From Paenarthrobacter sp. JL.01a (GTDB lineage: Bacteria; Actinomycetota; Actinomycetes; Actinomycetales; Micrococcaceae): a stretch of DNA of 64,000 bases. Each line of letters starts with the position of its first letter. Within the stretch, counting starts at the first letter, position 1. Under the pieces are notes generated by a model. That model was not told the origin of the DNA. It ran no database searches and saw only the letters and a program-made list of their open reading frames with translations. A program made the translations under genes and the position numbers. The stretch spans positions 3,968,001-4,032,000 of the forward strand of contig NZ_CP104877.1 of assembly GCF_025452095.1 (NCBI RefSeq), given 5' to 3'. Positions 18,565 to 27,043 of this stretch are shown piece after piece.

Positions 18565-18800
18565 TAGAGCTTCACTCCTCGTGCCAGGATGTCGGCTACG
18601 ACTGCGTCGATGCCACGTACGTCGATGGTCTTGATGCCACGGGCCGACAGGGTCAGCGTGACATTACGGCGCAGGGACGGAACCCAGTAGCGCTTCTTCT
18701 GAATGTTCGGGTCGAACCGACGCTTGTTGCGACGGTGCGAGTGCGAAATGCTGTGTCCAAAGCCCGGCTCGGCTCCGGTCACTTGGCAGTGTGCTGCCAT
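18564..18800 (-). CDS. rpmB: 50S ribosomal protein L28
   Basis: This 78-residue L28 begins [20 protein letters not shown] and contains [20 protein letters not shown]. Only one cysteine is present, so the CxxC zinc site of the C-plus form is missing. The start at 18800 follows a GGAGAG ribosome site and is preferred over an upstream in-frame ATG because it matches family length. It is the first gene of the operon. Confidence 0.97.
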   Translation of the reverse strand: MAAHCQVTGAEPGFGHSISHSHRRNKRRFDPNIQKKRYWVPSLRRNVTLTLSARGIKTIDVRGIDAVVADILARGVKL

Positions 18801-19182
18801 GACTCTCCTCCAAAGATTGAATGTAACGGCGTGCAGATGTTCCTGCGTTGCCGTGCGACAGGCAGTGTCCGCATCCGGTCCACACCATTTCGGTAGTTTC
18901 CGCATCAAGTGCGGCGAAGAAGGCTGGCCACAGGACCGCTATAACTCAGGTCCTGGGATACCGGGCGAATACAGGAATGCACGCAACTTGAGCCCCTAAC
19001 TACCGGCCACCGGGATGTCAGTCAGACTGACTTCACCACCAACCGGAGCAATTGCACACGATCCGCACTACCTAGCGCCTAACTATTCTACGGGCCAGGC
19101 CAAATTAAGACCAATCCGGCATCATACGCCCTCAAAAGCTCTTTCACAGCAGAATGAAAGGAAGCCGGGCGAGTCTTGGAAC
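18801..19182. other. Intergenic region between rpmB and the reductase module
   Basis: This 382-nt divergent gap should hold both promoters. I found no convincing -35/-10 pair and no palindrome resembling a Zur operator. Reading frames extend in from both sides but lack coding features. Confidence 0.5.
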
Positions 19183-20643
19183 ATGACCTCGTTCCCAGCC
19201 ACAGATTACAGCGTGGACAGCCCCGCCCCGACGGTCCCGCGGACAGCACCTGCCGCCGTCGAATGCTTCCGTCCGCAAGCACGACGGCGGCTGGCCCGCG
19301 CCGATGTCCTGGGTTTCGTCGGGTGGTTGTCGCCGGTTGCGGCGGTATCGCTGTGGCTTGCCGACGGCGGTGCCAGCGGCTTCTCGTCGTTCGCGGCGAC
19401 CATGACGTCCTTGGGTATTGTCGCCGGACTGATCGGCATGGACCTGGTGCTGCTGATGCTGTTGCTCGCAGCCCGGATTCCCTTTGTCGACAACGCGATC
19501 GGCCATGACCGCGCCCTGGAGGTCCACAAGAAGCTCGGCAAACCGGCGCTTTTCCTGCTGCTGGCCCACGGACTGCTGATCGCCATTGGTTACGGCGCTG
19601 CGGAGGGCCTGGACCCGATCAGCGAATCGGTGTCGTTGTGGGTCAACGTCCCTGACATGTGGCTCGCGTTCGTCTCCCTGGCCCTGTTCATCGCCGTGGT
19701 AGTGACGTCGCTGGTGGTCGTACGCAGGAGATTCCCCTACGAATTCTGGTACGCGATCCATCTGCTGACCTATGCTGCCGTCGGCACCGCCATTCCGCAT
19801 CAGTTCAGTGTGGGCGGGCTGTTCGCCGAAGGAACCTGGCAGCGCTGGTACTGGCTGGCACTCTGCATCGCGACCGGGGCAGCACTTCTCCTCTACAGGG
19901 TCTGCCAACCGCTGGTGGCCACGTTCCGGCATCAGCTCACAGTGAGCCGGGTGCTGCGGGTTTCACCGGAGGTCTTCAGCATCGAGATGACGGGCCTGCA
20001 GCTTGAGCGCCTCTCGGGTGCCGGCGGGCGCTTTTTCTTCTGGAGGTTCCTCGCTCCGGGGCATTGGTGGCAGCCACATCCTTTCAGCCTGTCCGCCGAG
20101 CCGGTGGTCGGCGTCGGGGGCTCGACGGGCAAAATACGCATCACCGTCCGGAACCTCGGAGATGGCTCGGCCAGGCTCGCGGGGATCAGGCCCGGAACCA
20201 AGGTTGCCATCGAGGGACCCTACGGCATGTTCAGCACGGCGGCCCGCACGCGGAACAACGTGGTGATGATCGGCGCCGGAATCGGCATCACGCCGTTGCG
20301 GTCGCTCCTGGAGTCCACGCCGTTCCAACCCGGGCATGCCACGGTCCTGCTGAGGGGACATGACGAATCCGAGCTTTTCCTGGGCAAGGAAATCATGGAC
20401 CTGTGCCAAGCACGCGGCGCTACCCTTTTCCATCTCACGGGACAACGCTCGATCGGCGCCCACCCATGGCTCCCCCAGTCTGCGGTGGCGGCCGGGTTCA
20501 GCATCGACTCCTACGCTCCCGGCATCGCTGACGCCGACGTGTACATTTGCGGCCCATCGCAATGGGCTGCCTCAGTCATCCAGGACGCCCGGGCCGCGGG
20601 TGTCCCCGCGGAACAACTCCACTACGAAAGGTTCGACTGGTGA
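19183..20643 (+). CDS. Ferric-reductase-like transmembrane flavoprotein
   Basis: This 486-residue protein has six or so hydrophobic helices (about residues 40-240) with paired histidines, such as ALEVHKKLGKPALFLLLAHG and WYAIHLLTYA, as in heme-binding ferric reductase domains. An FAD-binding part follows (about 245-360, with the block HPFSLSAEP), then an NAD(P)H domain with MIGAGIGITPLRSLLES, ending HYERFDW. It should pass electrons from cytosolic NAD(P)H across the membrane. I chose ATG 19183; an upstream in-frame ATG at 19015 would add 56 atypical residues. It overlaps the next gene by GTGA and heads a three-gene flavin module. Confidence 0.88.
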   Translation: MTSFPATDYSVDSPAPTVPRTAPAAVECFRPQARRRLARADVLGFVGWLSPVAAVSLWLADGGASGFSSFAATMTSLGIVAGLIGMDLVLLMLLLAARIPFVDNAIGHDRALEVHKKLGKPALFLLLAHGLLIAIGYGAAEGLDPISESVSLWVNVPDMWLAFVSLALFIAVVVTSLVVVRRRFPYEFWYAIHLLTYAAVGTAIPHQFSVGGLFAEGTWQRWYWLALCIATGAALLLYRVCQPLVATFRHQLTVSRVLRVSPEVFSIEMTGLQLERLSGAGGRFFFWRFLAPGHWWQPHPFSLSAEPVVGVGGSTGKIRITVRNLGDGSARLAGIRPGTKVAIEGPYGMFSTAARTRNNVVMIGAGIGITPLRSLLESTPFQPGHATVLLRGHDESELFLGKEIMDLCQARGATLFHLTGQRSIGAHPWLPQSAVAAGFSIDSYAPGIADADVYICGPSQWAASVIQDARAAGVPAEQLHYERFDW

Positions 20644-21095
20644 GAATTAGGGCAGCCATGGCAACCGCGCTGGCATCGGCGGGCATCCTGTTGGCCGGCT
20701 GGCAGTCGGGCGCTCACGTCGCCGATACCGGCTCAACAACCACCACCAGCCTGAGCAGCAGCACCACGAACGGTGGCGCCGCCCGCGGCAGCAGCGGCAG
20801 CACTGGAACGGCGACGGCGGCAACGTTCGACGGCGCGTCGGTCCAGACCCGCTTCGGTACTGTGCAGGTCCGGGTGACAATCCAGGGCGGCAAGATCACG
20901 GAAGTCGCTGCGCTGAAGCTGACTGATGCCGAACGTAAGTCGGCCCAGATCAGCAGCCGTGCTGCCCCGATCCTGCGTTCCGAGGTGCTGCAGGCACAGT
21001 CAGCCAAGGTGCAAACCGTCAGCGGCGCCACGGTGACCAGCGACGCCTACCTCACCTCCCTGCAGGCGGCCCTCGATGCAGCCCACTTCCAGTAA
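20640..21095 (+). CDS. FMN-binding domain protein (flavinylation target)
   Basis: A 151-residue protein with a GTG start overlapping the reductase stop. It has an N-terminal hydrophobic segment (about residues 5-22), then a Ser/Thr/Gly-rich linker (30-60), then an FMN_bind domain ending in VQTVSGATVTSDAYLTSLQ. The SGATVT motif is the usual site where ApbE attaches FMN to a threonine. The protein is probably anchored or secreted, with the flavin outside the membrane. Next to a ferric-reductase-like donor and ApbE, it is the likely electron acceptor. Confidence 0.88.
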   Translation: MRIRAAMATALASAGILLAGWQSGAHVADTGSTTTTSLSSSTTNGGAARGSSGSTGTATAATFDGASVQTRFGTVQVRVTIQGGKITEVAALKLTDAERKSAQISSRAAPILRSEVLQAQSAKVQTVSGATVTSDAYLTSLQAALDAAHFQ

Positions 21096-21867
21096 CCCGC
21101 AACTACGGGCCCGGACGTTCCACAGCATGGGCACCGTGGTAAGCCTGACCCTTGCCAGCATCCGCTCCGCGCAGACCGCCGCCGACGAGCTCGAGTCAGC
21201 TGCCGCCGTCGTCGAGGACAAGTTCACCCAACTGGACCTGACCTTCAGCCTGTACCGGGCTGGCTCCGAAGCGAGCCGGCTGGCCCGTGGGGAACTAACG
21301 CTGCCCTATGCGTCGGAAGTGATGCGGGACCTCTATGCAGAAGCCGCTGAGTGGCGGTTGTCTACCGATGGCGCCTTCACGGCCGAACGTCCCGACGGGG
21401 TGTTGGACCTCTCCGGGATCGTGAAGGCGCACGCGGCGCGTGAAGCCGCGTTGTCGCTGGAGGCCCTCGGTTTACGGGACTGGTGCTTGAACGCCGGCGG
21501 GGACGTGCTGGTGAGTGGCTCGCCAACGCCGGAGACGCACGAGCCGTGGCTCGCCGGCGTGGTGGATCCCCTTGATCGACAGGCCTTGCTGCTCACGTAC
21601 CCGCTGGGCACGCGACGTGCCCTGGCGACGTCAGGGTCCGCCGAAAGGGGCCACCACATCTGGGCGGTTGGCGGCGCGGCGCCTGAGTTCCTGCAAGTTT
21701 CCGTGGCTGCGGCCGACATCGTCACCGCCGACGTCCTCGCGACGGCCATCGTTGCCGGCGGACCGGGAACGATGGACCACGCTGTTGAAAAGTGGGGCGT
21801 GGAGGTGATCGCGGTATTTCGCGACGGATCGTTGCTCGCTACGCCCGGTTTCAGGGAAGCGGCGTGA
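21076..21867 (+). CDS. apbE: FAD:protein FMN transferase
   Basis: This 263-residue ApbE-family protein starts inside the FMN-binding gene (20-nt overlap). It shows RTFHSMGTVVSLTLAS, the LDLSGIVKAHAA block, and NAGGDVLVSG, all typical of ApbE. It transfers FMN from FAD to a Ser/Thr on its neighbour. It is shorter than most ApbE proteins (about 300-350) and has no visible signal peptide, as in other actinobacterial short forms. Its stop lies 17 nt inside the convergent SGNH hydrolase gene. Confidence 0.9.
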   Translation: MQPTSSNPQLRARTFHSMGTVVSLTLASIRSAQTAADELESAAAVVEDKFTQLDLTFSLYRAGSEASRLARGELTLPYASEVMRDLYAEAAEWRLSTDGAFTAERPDGVLDLSGIVKAHAAREAALSLEALGLRDWCLNAGGDVLVSGSPTPETHEPWLAGVVDPLDRQALLLTYPLGTRRALATSGSAERGHHIWAVGGAAPEFLQVSVAAADIVTADVLATAIVAGGPGTMDHAVEKWGVEVIAVFRDGSLLATPGFREAA

Positions 21868-22618
21868 TCAACTCGGCGTACTTCGGGCTGAGGCCATCGC
21901 CGGAAGATACGCCGCGCAGACGGCGGGACACCCACGGTGCAGCCGATTCCCGGATCCAGCGCGCGTTGGCCTTCAGGGTCTCCACCCGGTTCAAAAGCCG
22001 GACAGGCGCAAGCTCGGGCACGTCCATCACGTGTTCGTGTTCCAGGACATCCAGCACCCGCTTGGCCATGTTGAGGTGGCCTGCGGTGGACATGTGCATC
22101 CTGTCCTCGCCCCACATACGCCAGTCGTCGTATTCATCGAACCGCCAGTAATCCACCAGCAAAGCACCATGGTTCTCCGCGATCTCGCGCACCAGTTCGT
22201 TGTAGATCGCGGTGCGGCCGCGCATGGTGCTGAAGACTTTCGAGCCTTTTGCGTCAAAGCCCGTGAAGAGCAGCACGGTGGCGCCGGTGGCACTCAACCT
22301 GGCGATGCCGGCGTCGTACTCCTCCAAAAGCGAGTCGATATCGATCCTGGGGCGCAGGATGTCGTTCGCCCCTGCATAAAGGCTCACCAAGGTGGGCTTC
22401 ATGGCGACGGCGGCATCCACTTGCTCTGCCATGATCTGGCGGAGTTTGCGCCCGCGGATGGCAAGGTTGGCGTAGCCGAACCCAGGATTACCCAGGGCGA
22501 GTTGCGTGGCCACGACGTCAGCCCAGCCTCGAACCCCGTTGGGGCGCGTGGGATCGTCGTCGCCGACGCCCTCTGTGAACGAGTCTCCCAAGGCCACGTA
22601 GCGGGCAGAAAAATCCAT
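21851..22618 (-). CDS. SGNH/GDSL hydrolase, paralogue A
   Basis: This 255-residue protein has the serine block YVALGDSFTEGVGD at its N-terminus, a conserved Gly/Asn block YAGANDIL, and a C-terminal catalytic pair in EDRMHMSTAGH. It should be a cytosolic esterase or lipase of the SGNH family; no signal peptide is seen. ATG 22618 is preferred over an upstream in-frame start because the domain begins right there. A close paralogue sits at 24201-25040 in the same orientation. Confidence 0.88.
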   Translation of the reverse strand: MDFSARYVALGDSFTEGVGDDDPTRPNGVRGWADVVATQLALGNPGFGYANLAIRGRKLRQIMAEQVDAAVAMKPTLVSLYAGANDILRPRIDIDSLLEEYDAGIARLSATGATVLLFTGFDAKGSKVFSTMRGRTAIYNELVREIAENHGALLVDYWRFDEYDDWRMWGEDRMHMSTAGHLNMAKRVLDVLEHEHVMDVPELAPVRLLNRVETLKANARWIRESAAPWVSRRLRGVSSGDGLSPKYAELITPLP

Positions 22619-22669
22619 GCCGCCAGTTTGCCACTTCAGCGCCCACAGCCCCAAAGCCCGGTGGAACCG

Positions 22670-23149
22670 CTAGGAATCGCGGAGAATCCAGTGGTTGTTA
22701 TCGAGCCTGGCAACTATTTTCTCGCCGATGCGCGCGAGGTCGGCGACGTCATCGGGAGTCAGCGAATCAAGCATCAGGGTCCGCACCGATTCCACATGGG
22801 CAGGAGCCAGGGAAACGATGGTGGACATGCCGGCGTCAGTCAGGTGCGCCACTGTCACCCGGGCATCTCCGGGGTGCGCTTGACGTTCAACCCAGCCGCG
22901 CTTCTGCAGTTTGGTGACCACGTGCGAGAGCCGCGACAACGAGGCACTTGTCCGGGCAGCGAGCTCGCTCATGGGCAGGTAGCGGCCCTCGGTTTCGGAG
23001 AGCATCGCGAGCACGTTGTAATCGAACAAGGATAGTTTGCCGGCGGACTGAAGCTGGGTATCCAACGCCGACGGGAGCAACGTATTGATGCTCAGGAGGG
23101 CCAGCCAGGCGCGGCGTTCGTCGGCGTTCAGCCAGCGGGGTTGATTCAT
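22670..23149 (-). CDS. MarR family transcriptional regulator
   Basis: This 159-residue protein has the winged-helix layout of MarR: MSELAARTSASLSRLSHVV as the recognition helix region, then the wing LQKRGWVERQAHPGDARV. It should bind DNA as a dimer and respond to small ligands. It is divergent from the YciI-like gene, with a 68-nt gap that probably holds its operator. Confidence 0.92.
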   Translation of the reverse strand: MNQPRWLNADERRAWLALLSINTLLPSALDTQLQSAGKLSLFDYNVLAMLSETEGRYLPMSELAARTSASLSRLSHVVTKLQKRGWVERQAHPGDARVTVAHLTDAGMSTIVSLAPAHVESVRTLMLDSLTPDDVADLARIGEKIVARLDNNHWILRDS

Positions 23150-23217
23150 GGGTCCATCTTATGAGAATCCGCTGGCTTGGTAGCTCCAGCACACTTCGCT
23201 GGCGATAGGCTGACGGC

Positions 23218-23505
23218 ATGTTCGTAGTCTCCTTGACCTACAAAGTTCCGGACGAAATCGTCGACTTCCACCGGCCGGGCCATATGGCCTGGCTTAAAGC
23301 AGCGTTCGACGACGGCATCTTCCTTGCGTCCGGACGTCGCGTACCAGCCACGGGAGGCGTGCTGCTGTCGAAGGTGGACAGGGAAGCACTGGACGCTTCC
23401 TTGGGGCAGGACCCGTTCTACAGCAACGGAGTTGCCGACTTCGAGATCATCGAGTTCACCGCTACCAGCGTGGCCGAGGGTTACGAGAACCTGCTGGACA
23501 GCTGA
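23218..23505 (+). CDS. YciI family protein
   Basis: A 95-residue ferredoxin-like fold protein with the family block VDFHRPGHMAWL, in which the His and Asp-like residues form the putative active site. YciI proteins are small enzyme-like domains of mostly unknown function. It lies divergent to a MarR regulator, which may control it. Confidence 0.88.
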   Translation: MFVVSLTYKVPDEIVDFHRPGHMAWLKAAFDDGIFLASGRRVPATGGVLLSKVDREALDASLGQDPFYSNGVADFEIIEFTATSVAEGYENLLDS

Positions 23506-23546
23506 GCTTTCCGGCCTGTTGCCGGTTATAAGCCTGAAGGTGCGTG

Positions 23547-23918
23547 TTAGTGGCTGACGAGTTGCTGGGCTCGCTGGTGGGAGACCCCCAGGACGGCCCC
23601 GATATCGCGGACAGTAACCCCTTGGCGCTTGAGCACCATCGCGGCCTCGTGACGTTCCCGCGCTGACGCTGCCTTCAGCTCGTCAGCCTTGGCAGCCAAC
23701 TCCGCAGCAGCCCTGAGGTGCTCGGTGACTTCGGGTGCGTCAAAGGTGATGTGGACGTCGAAATCCGTTTCGGGACGGCCTGTAAGCAGGGATGCCAAGT
23801 CACGCACCATCTCCGGGATTTCGGACACGGTTCGGGCCTGCGTGGTCAGACCTTCGATCTGCTTTGATTCCAGGAACCAAAGCCGGCCGTCGCGGCTGGC
23901 TGTTACTTCGAGCTTCAC
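23547..23918 (-). CDS. HicB-like antitoxin with helix-turn-helix
   Basis: The N-terminal part (about residues 1-60) resembles the partial RNase H fold of HicB antitoxins (VTASRDGRLWFLE, then an ARTVSEIPEMVRDLASLL helix). The C-terminal 30 residues form a helix-turn-helix, GVTVRDIGAVLGVSHQRAQQ. The GTG start follows a GGGAGAGG ribosome site. It lies 32 nt after a HicA-like gene in the same transcript. It should bind and block the toxin and repress the operon through the twin palindromes at 24126-24167. Confidence 0.72.
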   Translation of the reverse strand: MKLEVTASRDGRLWFLESKQIEGLTTQARTVSEIPEMVRDLASLLTGRPETDFDVHITFDAPEVTEHLRAAAELAAKADELKAASARERHEAAMVLKRQGVTVRDIGAVLGVSHQRAQQLVSH

Positions 23919-23950
23919 TTGGTGTCCTCTCCCTTGGCTTGCTTCATAAT

Positions 23951-24118
23951 TTACTTGGCCAACTTCTCACCAATTTCATTATGGCGAGGCACGAAAGTCG
24001 TATTTCCGCCGATGGTGACGCGGGTATGCCTCCCGCCTTCTTCAGTGCTGTAGTCGACGCCGAGATCTTTCGCAGTGCGTTTCAGCCTGCTCAGAAGATC
24101 CCGGCGCTTCATCATCAT
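23951..24118 (-). CDS. HicA-like mRNA interferase toxin
   Basis: This 55-residue protein begins MMMKRRDLLSRLKR and contains EEGGRHTRVTIGG and FVPRHNEIGEKLAK. That matches the double-stranded-RNA-binding fold of HicA (YcfA), where the His in GGRH is catalytic and VPRHNEI is the second conserved block. Three ATG codons occur in a row at the start. No ribosome site is present; the -10 element lies about 7-8 nt before the first ATG, so the mRNA is probably leaderless. It is first in the pair, as in most hicAB loci. Confidence 0.75.
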   Translation of the reverse strand: MMMKRRDLLSRLKRTAKDLGVDYSTEEGGRHTRVTIGGNTTFVPRHNEIGEKLAK

Positions 24119-24125
24119 TAATTCA

Positions 24126-24167
24126 GTCTATAGGCCTATAGACATACCTGTCTAGTGGCCTATAGAC
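24126..24167 (-). promoter_or_regulatory. Twin operators and promoter of the HicAB-like pair
   Basis: A perfect 18-bp palindrome GTCTATAGGCCTATAGAC (24126-24143) and a near copy GTCTAGTGGCCTATAGAC (24150-24167) have centres 24 bp apart. On the minus strand TAGACA and TATAGA, 16 nt apart, form a promoter overlapped by both palindromes. Repression by the HicB-like protein is inferred. Confidence 0.75.
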
Positions 24168-24200
24168 GCATGGCTGGAGCGACGAATCTCAGTGCGGTGG

Positions 24201-25040
24201 TCATTGGGCTGCTTCCCTGTCCTCCACGAGCTTCTTCAGGCCACCCTTGCGGGGGACTGCGACCGGTTGGGGCCAGCGCGGCTGCAGCGAATCCCCCAGC
24301 GTCACTCCGCGCAGTTTGCGGCCGAACAACGGCACCACCCAGTCGTTGACCCAACGGCGTTGCCGGCGTTCCCATTCACGGAGGGTCAAGCGCGAGGGCG
24401 GTTCCCATTCCTTGGGCGAAATCTTATGGGAGACGTTGAGGTGGTCCAGGACCTGGGCAGCCAGGTATTTGTGCCCGGCTTTGGACATGTGGAGCCGGTC
24501 CGGGGCCCACATCCGCGAATCCTTGTAGGCATCGAAGCACCAGTAATCCACCAGCACGGCACCATACTTGGAGGCGATCCCGCGGACTCGTTCGTTATAC
24601 AGGGTGTTGCGCCGCCTGAAAGGCTCAAGGACAGCCGAGACCTTGACGTCGAATCCAGTGAAGAGGACTACGGTTGCGCCCGTTTCACTCAGCCGCGCCA
24701 CGAGGAGTTCGTAGTCATTCAGGAGCGCCTCCATGTCGGTACCGAAATCCAGGATGTCGTTCCCGCCGGCATACAGCGTGATCAGCGTCGGCTCCATGTC
24801 GAGGGCCGGCTGCAGTTGCTCATCGATGATGTGCCGTAGCCTCTTGCTGCGAACGGCCAGGTTGGCGTACTCCCAGCCGGACTGTGCCTTCGCCAACTTC
24901 TCGGCCACACGGTCGGCCCAGCCGCGGACCCCGTTGGGCAGGACGTTGCTCGGGTCCCCCACGCCCTCGGTGAAGGAATCCCCGATGGCGACGTACCGCC
25001 GTCGAACGTTTTCCCCGTCCCCGAAATCTCCCCGCACCAA
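24201..25040 (-). CDS. SGNH/GDSL hydrolase, paralogue B
   Basis: This protein of up to 279 residues repeats the layout of paralogue A: YVAIGDSFTEGVGD, GVRGWADRVAEKL, YAGGNDIL and DRLHMSKAGHKYLA. Conservation of the whole scaffold suggests a gene duplication, with the MarR, YciI and HicAB genes between. The start is uncertain: TTG 25040 or GTG 25037; no ATG is available upstream of the serine motif. No signal peptide is seen. The C-terminal tail is basic. Substrate unknown. Confidence 0.87.
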   Translation of the reverse strand: MVRGDFGDGENVRRRYVAIGDSFTEGVGDPSNVLPNGVRGWADRVAEKLAKAQSGWEYANLAVRSKRLRHIIDEQLQPALDMEPTLITLYAGGNDILDFGTDMEALLNDYELLVARLSETGATVVLFTGFDVKVSAVLEPFRRRNTLYNERVRGIASKYGAVLVDYWCFDAYKDSRMWAPDRLHMSKAGHKYLAAQVLDHLNVSHKISPKEWEPPSRLTLREWERRQRRWVNDWVVPLFGRKLRGVTLGDSLQPRWPQPVAVPRKGGLKKLVEDREAAQ

Positions 25041-25084
25041 ACCGAAGCTACCCGCCCTCGGTTAAGCCCGAGCCAACCCGGAGT

Positions 25085-25172
25085 GAACACGTGAGCGAGG
25101 GTTGGCCGCAAACAGTTGGGATGTGAGAGAGGGATGGGCTCAAGCGGTAGGGATGTGGGAGAGGGTTAGCCC
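25085..25172. repeat. Degenerate 32-33 bp tandem repeat, 2.7 units
   Basis: Units at 25085, 25118 and 25150 share the core G-GTGAGAGAGGGTT with drift between units. They lie between paralogue B and the end of the siderophore operon, the last unit running 7 nt into the reductase stop end. The core is like that of 17922-18028. Confidence 0.65.
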
Positions 25173-26221
25173 TCTGCCTTGCCGCGCCGCCAATACCCCA
25201 TGAACGCGACCTGCTTACGGTCGATGCCGACGTCGCGCACCAGGTACCGCCGCATCTCCTTGATCACGAAGGCTTCGCCTGCGATCCAGGCGTAGAACGG
25301 CAGCGCACCGGCGGGAAGGGTGGGGTTCTTCGTGGCCTCGATGGCTGCAGCGTCCATGCGCTGCGGGGTTTCCCAGAGGATGTCCTGGTCCACGTTGACG
25401 TCTTCGGGCTCCGGGCCGGCAGCACTGTCCGATCCCTTGAGGCCCACCCAGCCCGGAACGGGAACAGCCTTGGCAACAGCTTCCTTGAGGAGTTCACCAT
25501 GCGGACGGGAGCGTCCGATGGCTGCGCCGCGGGCAAGCCAGGTGATCTCGATATCGGCTGCGGTGGTGATGTCCTGGAAATCAGCTGCCGACGGCACCTC
25601 AAGGAAAGCATGGCCGGTCATGTCCGCGGGCAGGCTCTCCAGGATGGCGCTGATGGCCGGGACCGCAGTTTCATCGCCCGCGAGCAACACACGCTGGGCC
25701 AACCCCGGACGCCACTCGATGCCGCCGTAAGCACCCGCGGTGGTGCACTGCGCGGCGCGGTTGTTGGGACCGATGATGGTCAGGGCATCTCCGGGCTTCG
25801 CGGCAACGGCCCAGTTCGCGGCAGGACCACCGTTGCCGTGCTCATCGAAGTGCATCACGAAGTCGATGTCGATCTCCGGGTACACGGCATCAAGGCGTTC
25901 CGACCGGACCGTGTAGGTGCGCATGTCGCCGCGAACAGACGGATCCATGGCAAGCCATTCCTTGTACCAGCCGGCGTCCTCCATTTTGAAGGGCGGCAAT
26001 GGAAGGGCGTTGCCGTCGGCGTCGAAGGACGGGATCATCAGCTTCACGCGAAGGTCCAAAGTGTCGCCGGCAACCCCGAAGCCGCGCAGCGAATAGCCAC
26101 CGAACGTGATGCGGCGGAAGTTGGGGCTCAACTCCTGCACGGCCGTCACAGTGACATCGAAGGCCAGGGTCATGGGCTCCACGGCGGCACTCGCGGTGGC
26201 CTGTGTCGGTTGTGCACTCAT
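25166..26221 (-). CDS. Siderophore-interacting protein (ferric-siderophore reductase)
   Basis: This 351-residue protein has a FAD-binding N-terminal part (VQELSPNFRRITFGG, then RTYTVRSERLD) and a C-terminal NADPH domain (LLAGDETAVPAISAILE), as in ViuB/YqjH proteins. It should release iron from imported siderophores in the cytosol by reduction. It is the last gene of the uptake operon and overlaps the ATPase gene by ATGA. Confidence 0.92.
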   Translation of the reverse strand: MSAQPTQATASAAVEPMTLAFDVTVTAVQELSPNFRRITFGGYSLRGFGVAGDTLDLRVKLMIPSFDADGNALPLPPFKMEDAGWYKEWLAMDPSVRGDMRTYTVRSERLDAVYPEIDIDFVMHFDEHGNGGPAANWAVAAKPGDALTIIGPNNRAAQCTTAGAYGGIEWRPGLAQRVLLAGDETAVPAISAILESLPADMTGHAFLEVPSAADFQDITTAADIEITWLARGAAIGRSRPHGELLKEAVAKAVPVPGWVGLKGSDSAAGPEPEDVNVDQDILWETPQRMDAAAIEATKNPTLPAGALPFYAWIAGEAFVIKEMRRYLVRDVGIDRKQVAFMGYWRRGKAEG

Positions 26222-27042
26222 GATGCGATCTCCAGTTCGTTGGTTCGTGCGGGCTGTGCGTGGTGCCGGCCAATCGGGACGATCAGCGGTGTTCCTGAAA
26301 TGGGGTCCGGAACCACGCGGGATTCCAGGCCGAAAACGTTGAATACCAGTTCCTCGGTGACCACCTCGGTTGCGGGGCCCTCCGCGACGATGCAGCCGCC
26401 CTTCATGGCGATGACGTGATCGGCGTAGCGTGCTGCCAGGTTGAGGTCGTGGAGCACGATGGCCACGGTGGTGCCACGGCTGCGGTTGAGGTCCGTGACA
26501 AGGTCCAGGACCTCCACTTGGTGGGCAAGGTCCAGGTACGTGGTGGGCTCATCGAGCAGCAGGACGTCGGTTTCCTGGGCCAAGGCCATGGCAATCCACA
26601 CCCGCTGGCGTTGCCCGCCGGACAGTTCATCGATGCTCCGCTCAGCGAGCCCCAGCGTGTCGGTGGCCTCGAGCGCGCGCTGCACCGCGGCGTCGTCGTT
26701 GGCGCTCCAACTCCGGAAGAAGCCCTGGTGCGGGTACCGCCCACGGCCAACGAGGTCGCGTACGGTGATGCCGTCCGGAGCGGTGGGGTGCTGCGGCAGC
26801 AGGCCCAGCGTACGGGCGAGTTCGCGGGCCGGACGGGTGTGGATGTCCTTGCCATCCAGGGTGACTGCACCGCCGCTTGGCTTCAAAAGTCGGGACAAGC
26901 CGCGCAGCAACGTGGACTTTCCGCAGGCGTTGGCACCGACGATCATGGTGACTTTACCTTCGGGGATCTCCGTGGAGAGTCCCTCAACAACCTTGCGCTG
27001 CTCGTATTGCAGCGTCAGGTCCTTGGCATGAAGGAGGGCCAT
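26218..27042 (-). CDS. Iron-siderophore ABC transporter ATPase
   Basis: At 274 residues this is a FepC/FecE-type ATPase: Walker A GANACGKSTLL, signature LSGGQRQRVWIA and Walker B VLLLDEPTTYLDL. The ATG at 27042 is chosen since the family fold begins with MALLHAKDLTLQY; a longer frame overlaps the permease. It starts one base after the permease stop (TGACATG). It energises uptake by the two permeases upstream. Confidence 0.95.
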   Translation of the reverse strand: MALLHAKDLTLQYEQRKVVEGLSTEIPEGKVTMIVGANACGKSTLLRGLSRLLKPSGGAVTLDGKDIHTRPARELARTLGLLPQHPTAPDGITVRDLVGRGRYPHQGFFRSWSANDDAAVQRALEATDTLGLAERSIDELSGGQRQRVWIAMALAQETDVLLLDEPTTYLDLAHQVEVLDLVTDLNRSRGTTVAIVLHDLNLAARYADHVIAMKGGCIVAEGPATEVVTEELVFNVFGLESRVVPDPISGTPLIVPIGRHHAQPARTNELEIAS

Positions 27043-27043
27043 G

